Position numbers and translations under genes: made by a program. Below are positions 50,971-60,000 of a stretch of 64,000 nucleotides of DNA, one piece after another (position 1 is the first letter of the stretch; each line of letters starts with the position of its first letter). Under the pieces are notes generated by a model that saw only the letters and a program-made list of their open reading frames with translations, did no database searches and had not been told where the DNA came from. Source of the DNA: Variovorax paradoxus NBRC 15149 (GTDB lineage: Bacteria; Pseudomonadota; Gammaproteobacteria; Burkholderiales; Burkholderiaceae_C); assembly GCF_001591365.1 (NCBI RefSeq), contig NZ_BCUT01000002.1:558001-622000 (forward strand), written 5' to 3'.

Positions 50971-51942
50971 ATGCAACGCACCCATTTCCTGCGCGCCGCG
51001 CTCGCGGCCCTCGCGCTCGCCGCGGCGTCGCCCGGCTTTGCGCAGACCCAGCCCTGGCCCGCCCGACCCGTGCGCATGGTGATCCCGTTCCCGCCCGGCG
51101 GCACGCTCGACACCGTCGGCCGCCTGCTCGCGCAGAAGCTCGGCGACCAGCTGGGCCAGCCCTTCATCGTGGAGAACCGGCCCGGCGGCAATGGCGTGAT
51201 CGGCGCCGACGTGGTGTCGAAGGCGCCGGCCGACGGCTACACGCTGCTGTTCAACGCCTCGACCTTCACCACGGCGCCGATGACGATGAAGTCCGTGCCC
51301 TACGAGGTCGCGCGCGACTTCACGCCGGTGGCGCTGGTCGCCAAGGCGCCGCTGTCGGTGGCCATCAACAAGAACCTGCCGATCACCGACGTGAAATCGC
51401 TCATCGCCTACGCGAAGGCGCATCCGGGCAAGATGACCTTCGCGGTGGGCTCGATCGGCTCGGCCGGCCACCTGTCGACCGAGCTGCTCAAGCGCGCCGG
51501 CGGGCTCGACTACCTGATCGTGCCGTACAAGGGCACGGCGCCGGCCTTCCAGGACCTGATCGGCGGGCAGATCGACGGCTTCATCGACCCGATCCTTGGC
51601 TCGCTGCAGTACCACAAGAGCGGCATGCTGCGCGTGGTGGCCGTCACCTCGGCCCAGCGCGCCACCAGCCTGCCGAACGTGCCCACGGTGGGCGAGAGCA
51701 TTCCGGGCTACGAGTTCTACAGCTGGTATGGCCTGTGGGGTCCGGCCAAGCTGCCGGCCGCGATCACGCAGCGGCTCAATGCCGAAGTGAACAAGGCGCT
51801 GGGCACCGACATGCGCGAGACGCTGAATGCGCAGGGCCTGCTGCTGACGCCGGGCAGCGTCGACGACTTCGCGAAGTTCCAGCAGGCCGACATGGAGCGC
51901 TCCAGGAAGATCATCGTGGAGGGCAACATCCGTGTCGAATGA
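50971..51942 (+). CDS. Bug/TctC-family periplasmic solute receptor
   Basis: A 323-residue receptor with signal peptide LRAALAALALAAASPGFAQT. The mature chain opens WPARPVRMVIPFPPGGTLDT, the Bug signature, followed by FIVENRPGGNGVIGADVVSK. It binds a carboxylic acid, presumably the substrate of the downstream dehydratase. No TctAB permease is encoded nearby. It overlaps the start of the next SDR gene by 11 bases. Good ribosome site AAGGAGACAAGAG. Confidence 0.94.
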   Translation: MQRTHFLRAALAALALAAASPGFAQTQPWPARPVRMVIPFPPGGTLDTVGRLLAQKLGDQLGQPFIVENRPGGNGVIGADVVSKAPADGYTLLFNASTFTTAPMTMKSVPYEVARDFTPVALVAKAPLSVAINKNLPITDVKSLIAYAKAHPGKMTFAVGSIGSAGHLSTELLKRAGGLDYLIVPYKGTAPAFQDLIGGQIDGFIDPILGSLQYHKSGMLRVVAVTSAQRATSLPNVPTVGESIPGYEFYSWYGLWGPAKLPAAITQRLNAEVNKALGTDMRETLNAQGLLLTPGSVDDFAKFQQADMERSRKIIVEGNIRVE

Positions 51943-52636
51943 TGAAGCCGTCCCGCATGCCGTGGTGACGGGCAGCAGCAGCGGCATCGGCCGCGCCATC
52001 GCGCTGCACCTGCTCGATGAAGGCTGGCGCGTGAGCGGGCTCGACCTGGCAGCGCCCACGCTCTCGCATTCCGCTTTTGCGCATGTGGCGGTCGACCTGT
52101 CGGATGCCGAGGCCATCGCGCGCGCCGCGGCCGCTCTCCAGGATGCCGGCGCGCTCGTGCATGCGGCCGGCGTGCTGCGCGTGGGCCCGCTCGGGCAGCT
52201 CGACCATGCGGGCGGTGAATTGATGTGGCGCCTGCATGTCGATGCCGCCACGCGGCTGGCCGATGCGCTGGTGCCCGCGATGGCCGCGCGCGGACATGGC
52301 CGCGTGGTGTTCGTCGGCAGCCGCGTGGCGCACGGCATGCCGGGCCGCGGCCAGTACGCCGCCACCAAGGCGGCGCTGGTCGCGCTCGCGCGCAGCTGGG
52401 CGGCCGAGGTCGCGGAGCGCGGCGTCACCCTCAACGTGGTGTCGCCCGGCGCCACGCAGACCGCGATGCTGCAGGACCCGGCGCGCGCCGGCAGCGCGCC
52501 GCGCCTGCCGCCCATCGGCCGGCTGATCCAGCCCGCGGAAATCGCTGCGCTGGTGGCCTTTCTTCTTTCGGCGCCAGCCGCGGCCATCACCGGCCAGGAC
52601 ATCGCCATCTGCGGCGGTGCGTCGCTGCACCGCTGA
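51932..52636 (+). CDS. Short-chain dehydrogenase of the tartrate-type operon
   Basis: A 234-residue SDR starting with GTG inside the end of the Bug gene. The cofactor motif is VVTGSSSGIGRAIALHLL, the second motif AAGVLRVGPLG lacks the usual NNAG (HAAGV here), and the catalytic pair is in GQYAATKAALVAL (YxxxK). It probably oxidises or reduces a hydroxyacid or sugar acid. The dehydratase gene follows after 29 bases. Overlap with its neighbour indicates one transcript. Confidence 0.92.
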   Translation: MSNDEAVPHAVVTGSSSGIGRAIALHLLDEGWRVSGLDLAAPTLSHSAFAHVAVDLSDAEAIARAAAALQDAGALVHAAGVLRVGPLGQLDHAGGELMWRLHVDAATRLADALVPAMAARGHGRVVFVGSRVAHGMPGRGQYAATKAALVALARSWAAEVAERGVTLNVVSPGATQTAMLQDPARAGSAPRLPPIGRLIQPAEIAALVAFLLSAPAAAITGQDIAICGGASLHR

Positions 52637-52665
52637 GTTCTTTTTTTCCTCCAGCTACAAGCACC

Positions 52666-53832
52666 ATGAAGATCGTCAACATCCTCGAGTCCACGCGTCC
52701 CATCAAGTCGGACATCCGCAACGCCTACATCGACTTCTCCAAGATGACCCTGAGCCTCGTGGCGGTGGTCACCGACGTGATCCGCGACGGCCGGCCGGTG
52801 GTGGGCTACGGCTTCAACTCCAACGGGCGCTACGGCCAGGGCGGGCTGATCCGCGAGCGCTTCCTGCCGCGCCTGCTCGAGGCCGAGCCCGCCTCGCTCC
52901 TCGACGAGACCGGCGACAACCTCGATCCGCACAGGATCTGGGCCCGCATGATGATCAACGAGAAGCCCGGCGGCCATGGCGAGCGCTCGGTGGCCGTGGG
53001 CACCATCGACATGGCCGTGTGGGACGCCGTCGCCAAGATCGCCGGCAAGCCGCTCTACCAGCTGCTGGCCGAACGCTACGGCAGCGGCACGCCCGATCCG
53101 CGCGTGTTCGTCTATGCCGCGGGCGGCTACTACTACCCCGGCAAGGGCGTGGAGGGCCTGCAGCGCGAGATGGCGAGCTACCTGGAGCGCGGCTACTCGG
53201 TGGTCAAGATGAAGATCGGCGGCGCCACGCTTGCGCAGGACTGCGAGCGCATCGAGTCGGTGCTCAAGATCCTCGGCCCCGGCCAGCAGCTGGCGGTGGA
53301 CGCCAACGGCCGCTTCGACCTGGCCACCGCCATCGACTACGGCCGCGCGCTCTCGCAATACCCGCTCTTCTGGTACGAGGAAGCCGGCGACCCGCTCGAC
53401 TACGAGCTACAGGCCAAGCTCGGCGAGGTCTACGCCGGCCCCATGGCCACGGGCGAGAACCTGTTCTCGATGCAGGACGCGCGCAACCTGATCCGCCACG
53501 GCGGCATGCGGCCCGACCGCGACTGGCTGCAGTTCGACTGCGCGCTGAGCTACGGCCTCGTCGAGTACCTGCGCACGCTCGACATGCTGAAGGAGCACGG
53601 CTGGTCGCCCTCGCGCTGCATTCCGCACGGCGGCCACCAGATGTCGCTGGCCATTGCGGCGGGCCTGGGCCTCGGCGGCAACGAGAGCTACCCCGACCTG
53701 TTCCAGCCCTATGGCGGCTTCCCCGACGGCGTGAAGGTGCAGGACGGCTACGTCACGCTGCCGCCGCTGCCCGGCATCGGTTTCGAGGGCAAGGCCGACC
53801 TGATTGCCGAGATGCGCGCGCTCGCGGGTTAA
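52666..53832 (+). CDS. tarD: D(-)-tartrate dehydratase-like enzyme (enolase superfamily)
   Basis: A 388-residue mandelate racemase-like enzyme strongly like the characterised Bradyrhizobium D(-)-tartrate dehydratase, which converts D-tartrate to oxaloacetate. Recalled features shared with that enzyme include SDIRNAYIDFSKMTLSLVAV and FNSNGRYGQGGLIRERF. Metal ligands are D212, E238 and E264; the base lysine is K183 in VVKMKIGG and the acid/base histidine H321 in CIPHGGHQM. These are each one residue lower than in the characterised protein, supporting this start. Context (Bug receptor, LysR) fits tartrate uptake and use. It ends the operon. Confidence 0.9.
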   Translation: MKIVNILESTRPIKSDIRNAYIDFSKMTLSLVAVVTDVIRDGRPVVGYGFNSNGRYGQGGLIRERFLPRLLEAEPASLLDETGDNLDPHRIWARMMINEKPGGHGERSVAVGTIDMAVWDAVAKIAGKPLYQLLAERYGSGTPDPRVFVYAAGGYYYPGKGVEGLQREMASYLERGYSVVKMKIGGATLAQDCERIESVLKILGPGQQLAVDANGRFDLATAIDYGRALSQYPLFWYEEAGDPLDYELQAKLGEVYAGPMATGENLFSMQDARNLIRHGGMRPDRDWLQFDCALSYGLVEYLRTLDMLKEHGWSPSRCIPHGGHQMSLAIAAGLGLGGNESYPDLFQPYGGFPDGVKVQDGYVTLPPLPGIGFEGKADLIAEMRALAG

Positions 53833-54023
53833 CCCGAAGGGCTTCATCGGGCTTCGCAGAATGCGCGCGGTGTAGCCCGTATGGATTACATCTTTCGGCA
53901 ACTGCGATCAAATAGCCCCGATCCGTGCCGAATTACCATGGAATGACCAAAGGTCTCTTGCATAATCCGACCGTCTGATGCGTCCTGTCACACACATTGC
54001 ATCCAGACAGTTGATTGGCTAGT

Positions 54024-54039
54024 TTCTTCTCCAGAAGAA
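54024..54039. promoter_or_regulatory. Perfect palindrome upstream of the vgrG leader
   Basis: TTCTTCT and AGAAGAA pair perfectly around CC, in an A-rich stretch 21 bases before the leader ATG. It may be an operator or form a small RNA hairpin near the 5' end. The 260-base gap before vgrG has otherwise no gene; a weak CCCGA...TCGGG hairpin at 53833-53851 may end the tartrate operon. Confidence 0.45.
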
Positions 54040-54060
54040 GAAAAAGATCAGGGAGGTCAC

Positions 54061-54096
54061 ATGGACACCACGTTCCTGCAAGGTGGCGGCTCATGA
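54061..54096 (+). CDS. 11-codon leader ORF translationally coupled to vgrG
   Basis: ATG GAC ACC ... TCA TGA encodes MDTTFLQGGGS. It has a strong ribosome site (GGAGGT at 54052-54057), better than the site before vgrG. Its stop codon overlaps the vgrG start as TCATGA. The arrangement suggests that ribosomes load on the leader and re-initiate on vgrG. The peptide itself has no known function. Confidence 0.5.
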   Translation: MDTTFLQGGGS

Positions 54097-57032
54097 AGCG
54101 CCGCGTCACCATCCAGACGCCGCTGGGCGAGGCACTGCAATTCCACCGGCTGGAGGGGCGCGAAGCGCTCAGCCAGGCCTATGCCTTCGACCTGGACCTG
54201 CTGGGCAGCAGCAATGCGCTGGACCCCAAGTCCATCCTGGGCAAGCCCGCCACCGTGGTGATGGAGACCGAGAGCGGCGCCCCGCGCTACCTCGCCGGCC
54301 TCGTCACCCGCTTCGGCCTGTCGCACGAAGACGACCGCCAGGCCTTCTACAGCATGCGGCTGCGCCCATGGCTGTGGCTGGCCACGCGCCGCTCCGACTT
54401 CCGTATCTTCCAGGACCAGACGGTGCCCGAGATCGTCGCGGCCGTGCTGGGCCGCTACGGCCATCCGATGGAGCAGAAGCTCAGCCGCAGCTACCGCGCC
54501 TGGACCTACTGCGTGCAGTACCACGAGAGCGACTTCGACTTCATCTCGCGCCTGTGCGAGCACGAAGGCATCTACTACCACTTCCGCCACGAGGCCGAGC
54601 AGCATGTGCTGGTCTTCGCCGACGACATCGCCAGCTCGCACGCCCCGCTGCCCGGCGGCGAAACCGTGCGCTACCACCCGCACGAGAAGGCCGGCATGAC
54701 CGGCGGGCTGGAGGCCAGCGAGCGCATCTACGAATGGGCGCAGGCGGAGGAGATCCGCCCCGGCCATCACTTTCGCAACCACTACGACTTCGAGAAGCCC
54801 CAGGCCGACCTCGCCAGCCGGCGCCAGATGCCGCCGGGCCACGAGCACGACGGCTTCGAACAGTACGAATGGCCGGGCGACTACCTGCAGCACGACGACG
54901 GCGAGACCTACGCGCGGCTGCGCACCGAGGAACAGCTGAGCCAGCGCAGCCGGGTCAAGGGCCGCGCCAATCTGCGCGAACTGGCGCCGGGCCACACCTT
55001 CCGCCTGCGGGACCATCCGCGCGAGGACCAGAACCGCCAGCACCTGCTGCTGGCCGTGGACTACGAACTGCAGGAGAACCTGCAGGCCAGCGAAGGCGCG
55101 GATGCTTCCGAAGGCTCGGTCCAGCGCTTCGCCTTCGAGGCCCAGCCCACCAGCTACGCCTGGCGCCCGCGGCGCAGCACCCCCAAGCCGCGCACCCGCG
55201 GCCCGCAGACCGCCGTGGTGGTCGGCCCGGCCGGCGAGGAGATCTGGACCGATCCCTACGGCCGCATCAAGGTCCAGTTCCACTGGGACCGCCTGGGCCA
55301 GCGCAACGAGAATTCGAGCTGCTGGCTGCGCGTGTCCACCGCCTGGGCCGGCGCCACCTTCGGCGCGGCCGCGCTGCCGCGCATCGGGCAGGAGGTGATC
55401 GTCGACTTCCTCAACGGCGATCCCGATTACCCGATCGTCACCGGCCGGGTGCACAACGCCGACGAGATGCCCGCCTGGCAGCTGCCCCAGCAGAAGCAGC
55501 TCACGGGCATCCGCAGCCGCGAGCTCGGCGGTGGCCAAAGCAACCACCTCGCGCTCGACGATTCGAGCGGCAAGGTGCAGGCCCAGCTCAAGAGCGACCA
55601 CCAGAGCACCAGCCTGAGCCTGGGCCACATCGGGCGCATCGAGGACACCTCGGGCCGCAAGGACGACCGCGGCCAGGGCTTCGAGCTGCGCACCGACGGG
55701 CATGGCGCCGTGCGCGCCGCCCGCGGCCTGCTGCTGAGCACCGAGGCGCGGCCCAATGCCCAGGGCCACATCACCGACATGCGCGAGACCATCGCCAGGC
55801 TCACCGAGGGGCGCGACCTGCACGAGAGCCTGGCGCAGGTGGCGCAGCAGGCCAAGGCCCATGAGGCCGGCGACCAGGACGAGGTGGCCCGCGCGCTGAA
55901 GGCGCAGAACGATGCGATCAGGGGGCAAGGCGGCCCCTCGGGCCAGGGCGAGTTCCCGGAGTTCCAGGAGCCGCACCTCACGCTGGCCAGCCCGGCGGGC
56001 ATCCAGGCCACCACGGCCGCCAGCACCCACCTCGTGAGCGTGGAGCACACGGCCATCAGCAGCGGTGCGCACACCAGCGTGGCCACGGGCAACAGCTTCC
56101 TGGTGAGCGCCAAGGATGCGGTGCGCATGGTCGCCTTCAACCACGGCATCCGCATGGCGGCGGCCGCGGCCGACATCGATATCACGGCGCTCAAGGACAG
56201 CATCAACGCGATGGCCAAGCTCGACATCAAGCTGGAGGCCAACCGGATCACCATCACCGCCAAGGAAGAGGTGCTGATCAACGGCGGCTCCAGCTACACG
56301 CGCTGGACAGCGGGCGGCATCGAGAGCGGCACCAACGGGCAGTGGCGCGCGCATGCGGCTTCGCATTCGATGGTGGGGCCCAAGAGCGACGGACAGCCGC
56401 GGCTGCCGCAGCCGCCCCAGCTTCCGAGAGGCCAGCTCGACCTGTACCACCAGTACATCAAGGCCGACGGCGCCATGCGCCAAGGCGTGAAGCAAGGCGA
56501 CTACACGGTGGTGGATTCCGACGGGGGCACGCACACGGGCAAGCTCGACGCGAACGGCTTCGCCTCCGTGGCGGGGCTTCCGCTCGGGCAGGCCAAGGTC
56601 ACGTTCGGCGGCGATCCGAGCGACCCCTGGGACACCGGCAGCTACTTCGGCCAGCCGAACCGCTGGCCCACCCGGCCTGCGAGCGACAAGGCCATGGATT
56701 CTGGAGGCGGTGGAACGAGCTTCCTCAGCGGGGCGGACGGACTTGGCGGAATCGGCAGCGCAGCGGCGGGCCTGCTGGGCCAGGCGGGCGGCCTCGTAAG
56801 CCAGGCGAGCGAGGCGGCAAGCACCGCGCAGCGGGCCGTCGGTGCCGTGCAGGCCATCCAGCAAGGCGGCGCCAAGGCATTGCTGGGCCAGGTCGGCCAG
56901 GCGGCCAGCGGCATGGCCGCGCAGACCGTGGGCGCCATGGTGCCCAAGCTGCCCGCGTCGCTGCCTTCGATGCCCTCGCTGAAGTCCCTGGCCACGCTGC
57001 CGCGCGGCCAGACGCCGGGCTTCGCGGGCTGA
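54093..57032 (+). CDS. vgrG: Type VI secretion tip protein VgrG with DUF2345 and C-terminal extension
   Basis: A 979-residue VgrG. Residues 1-370 form the gp27-like base (LGEALQFHRLEGREALSQAY, ESDFDFISRLCEHEGIYYHF). The gp5-like OB region follows at about 380-460 (GEEIWTDPYGRIKVQFHWDR, then FLNGDPDYPIVTGRVHNADE). DUF2345 needle repeats run to about 760. A Pro-rich linker, a small beta domain (PRGQLDLYHQYIKADGAMRQ) and an Ala/Gln-rich helical tail that ends in LPSMPSLKSLATLPRGQTPG complete it. VgrG tips the T6SS tube and carries effectors; the Rhs gene 52 bases downstream is the expected cargo. Confidence 0.95.
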   Translation: MKRRVTIQTPLGEALQFHRLEGREALSQAYAFDLDLLGSSNALDPKSILGKPATVVMETESGAPRYLAGLVTRFGLSHEDDRQAFYSMRLRPWLWLATRRSDFRIFQDQTVPEIVAAVLGRYGHPMEQKLSRSYRAWTYCVQYHESDFDFISRLCEHEGIYYHFRHEAEQHVLVFADDIASSHAPLPGGETVRYHPHEKAGMTGGLEASERIYEWAQAEEIRPGHHFRNHYDFEKPQADLASRRQMPPGHEHDGFEQYEWPGDYLQHDDGETYARLRTEEQLSQRSRVKGRANLRELAPGHTFRLRDHPREDQNRQHLLLAVDYELQENLQASEGADASEGSVQRFAFEAQPTSYAWRPRRSTPKPRTRGPQTAVVVGPAGEEIWTDPYGRIKVQFHWDRLGQRNENSSCWLRVSTAWAGATFGAAALPRIGQEVIVDFLNGDPDYPIVTGRVHNADEMPAWQLPQQKQLTGIRSRELGGGQSNHLALDDSSGKVQAQLKSDHQSTSLSLGHIGRIEDTSGRKDDRGQGFELRTDGHGAVRAARGLLLSTEARPNAQGHITDMRETIARLTEGRDLHESLAQVAQQAKAHEAGDQDEVARALKAQNDAIRGQGGPSGQGEFPEFQEPHLTLASPAGIQATTAASTHLVSVEHTAISSGAHTSVATGNSFLVSAKDAVRMVAFNHGIRMAAAAADIDITALKDSINAMAKLDIKLEANRITITAKEEVLINGGSSYTRWTAGGIESGTNGQWRAHAASHSMVGPKSDGQPRLPQPPQLPRGQLDLYHQYIKADGAMRQGVKQGDYTVVDSDGGTHTGKLDANGFASVAGLPLGQAKVTFGGDPSDPWDTGSYFGQPNRWPTRPASDKAMDSGGGGTSFLSGADGLGGIGSAAAGLLGQAGGLVSQASEAASTAQRAVGAVQAIQQGGAKALLGQVGQAASGMAAQTVGAMVPKLPASLPSMPSLKSLATLPRGQTPGFAG

Positions 57033-57084
57033 TCGCCGGCACCGCAAGACGACGACCACAAGAGAACACGGGAGAGATCCGCGA

Positions 57085-60000
57085 ATGGCTGACCAAGCCC
57101 CCCAAAACGACGCGCAAACCAAGGAGCGCGAGCGCCAGACCGCGGTGGCGCCGCTCAACACCATCGGCGAGGAAGACATCGGCGCCGGCGCCGCCAAGAT
57201 CGACAAGTGGCTGCGCAAGCTCACCAACGACTACGTCACGCTGAACGTGCTGGCAACCTTCGCGGGCAGCCTGCCGGTCATCGGCAACATCATGGCGCTC
57301 ATCGATGCGGTCTGGGACCTCATCGAGATGGTCACCAAGAAGGCGTACAGCGACGTGCTGCAGTGGGTCAGCCTGGCCATCAACCTGCTGGGCGTGATTC
57401 CGTTTCCGCCCGCCACCGGCGCTGCGCGCATGAGCCTGCGGCCCATGCTGCACCTGCTCAAGCAGGAGATCGCCAAGTCGGCCAGGAACGCGGTGCCGAA
57501 CATCGGCGAGGCGTTCATTGCCGTGCTCATCACCCACCTGAACGACACCATCGCCGGCACGCTCGACAAGTTCGTGGACGAGGCGCTCGGCTATCTCGAC
57601 GACTTCCTGCAGTCCTGCGCAAAAAAGGTCGACGGCATCGCCGATGCGCTGATCGGCGCGCTGCAGGTGGCGCTGGGCGAGAAGCCGGTGTTCGCGACCG
57701 GCGCCGCTGCCGAGAGGAACACCTACGACCCCAAGACCCAGAGCACCTGGAGCCGCATGATGGCCGCCGCGGCCGAGGCCGCGAAGAAATCCGCCAACTA
57801 CGCGGCGGCCACCGCGAGCCACTATGCGCTGCCCGACAGTGCCAAGGCCATGATCCGGGACACCGTCGCCAGCCTGACCGACCTCAAGGGCGCGGCCCGC
57901 CGGCAGATCATGCGGCTGGGCGACGAGAGCCTGCAGTACGGCATCAAGTGGATGATCAAGATCCTCAAGGATGCATTGCTCAGGCGCAAGGGAAAGCACA
58001 GCGCCAACATTTCCGCGAACAACGGAACGCAGGTCGAAAGCAAGAAGCCCGGCGGCGAACAGGCCGCCACCTCCGCCCAGGTGCCAGCCAGCGGCGACCC
58101 CGGCTGCAAGAACTGCACGAACGCCGCCGCGGGCGGCGCCATCAGCCTGGCCACCGGCTGCGAGAGCTTCGACCACACCGACTTCGTGCTCGGCGCGCCC
58201 CTGCCCATCACCTGGACGCGCACCTACCGCAGCGATCTTGCCGCCTTCGACCAGGGCAGCCTCGGCGCGCGCTGGATCACGCCCTACAGCACGCGCGTCG
58301 ATGTTGCCAAACCCGCCAGGGGCCGCCGCCAGGGCCAGATGAGCCTGATCTATCGCGGTGCCGATGGCCGCAGCCATGCCTTTCCGCTGCTGGCCGTGGG
58401 GCAGAGCCATCGCAACCCGATCGAGGAGATCACCCTCACCCGCCTCGGCGAACGGCTGCTCGCGATCGATTTCGGCAAGCCCGTGCCGGCCGGCCAAGCC
58501 CCCGACTGGCGCGAGACCTACGAGCTGGTCGACACCGTGCCCGCCAAGGCCGCCGCGCAAGGCAAGCAGCACTTCCGGCTGGTGGCGCAGCACACGAACA
58601 GCGGCGCCGCCGTCGGCCTGCGCTACGACCACGTGATCGCGGCCACCGGCGAGCAGGTGCTCAGCGACATCATCAGCAGGCAGGGCGAGGCCGTCATCGC
58701 CCACGTCGGCACCCAGCCCGATGCGCAGACCGGCCTCATCAAGGCCCTGTGGGAGCTGAAGGAAGGCCGCGTCGTGCGCCAGCTGGCCGCCTACACCCAC
58801 GACGCCGAAGGCGACCTCGTCGCCGCGCAGGACGAGAACGGCGCCGGCTGGCAGTACAGCTACAGCCACCACCTCGTCACCCGCTACACCGACCGCACCG
58901 GCCGCGGCATGAACCTGCAGTACGACGGCACCGGCGCCGATGCCAAGGCCGTGCGCGAATGGTCCGACGACGGCAGCTTTGCGCTCACGCTCGAGTGGGA
59001 CAAGAACATCCGCCTCACCTACCTGACCGACGCCATGGGCGGCGAGACCTGGTACTACTACGACGTGCTGGGCTACACCTACCGGATCATCCACCCGGAC
59101 CAGCGCGAGGAATGGTTCCTGCGCGACGACGCCAAGAACATCACGCGCCACATCCACACCGACGGCACCACCGACGACTACGTCTACGACGCCAACGGCA
59201 ACCTCAAGACCCACACCCGCGCCGACGGCAGCAGCGTGCACTACGCCTACGACGCACGCCACCGCATCACCGGCATCCTCGACGCCGAAGGCGGCGCCTG
59301 GAAGCGCGACTACGACGCGAGCGGCAACCTCACCGAAGAGATCGACCCACTCGGCCACAAGACCGAATACGCCTACGACAACGCCGGGCGCCCCGTGCGC
59401 ATCACCGACGCCAAGGGCGGCATCAAGACCCTCGCCTACACCCCCGACGGCCAGCTGGCCAGCCACACCGACTGCTCCGGCAAGACCACCCAGTGGGCCT
59501 ACGACGGCCGCGGCCGCCTGGCCAGGATCACCAACGCCCTGGGCCAGGCCGCGCGCTTTCGCTACACCGAAGCCGGCGAAGCCGCGCAGTCCGCGATGCC
59601 CGGCCATGCCAACAACCACCCGGGCCAGCTCGAGGAGATCGTCCACCCCGACAACACCAGCGAGTACTTCGCGCACGACGCCGAAGGCCGCCTGCTCGCG
59701 CACACCGACGCGCTGGGCCGCCGCACCAGCTACGGCTACACCCGCGCCGGCCTCGTGGCCCAGCGCACCGATGCGGCCGGCCACACCCTCAAATACCACT
59801 GGGACCTGCTGGGACGCCTGCGCGAGCTGCACAACGAGAACGGCAGCCGCTACGACTTCCGCTACGACCCCGTCGGCAAGCTGCTCGAAGAAACCGGCTT
59901 CGACCGCAAGAGCACCCAGTACCGTTACGACGAAGCCAGCGGCGTGCTGGCCGAGGTCATCGAAGCCGGCCACAGCACCCGGCTCGCGTTCGACCCCCTG

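Noticed and set aside
53833..53851. Rho-independent terminator after the tartrate operon
   Set aside because: The CCCGA...TCGGG stem is short and no T-run follows, so it is only mentioned as a weak hairpin.
54057..57227. A 1056-codon open frame on the minus strand opposite vgrG
   Set aside because: It mirrors the codon bias of vgrG in GC-rich DNA; its translation is Ala/Arg/Val/His-rich with no domain and conflicts with the strong VgrG signal on the plus strand.
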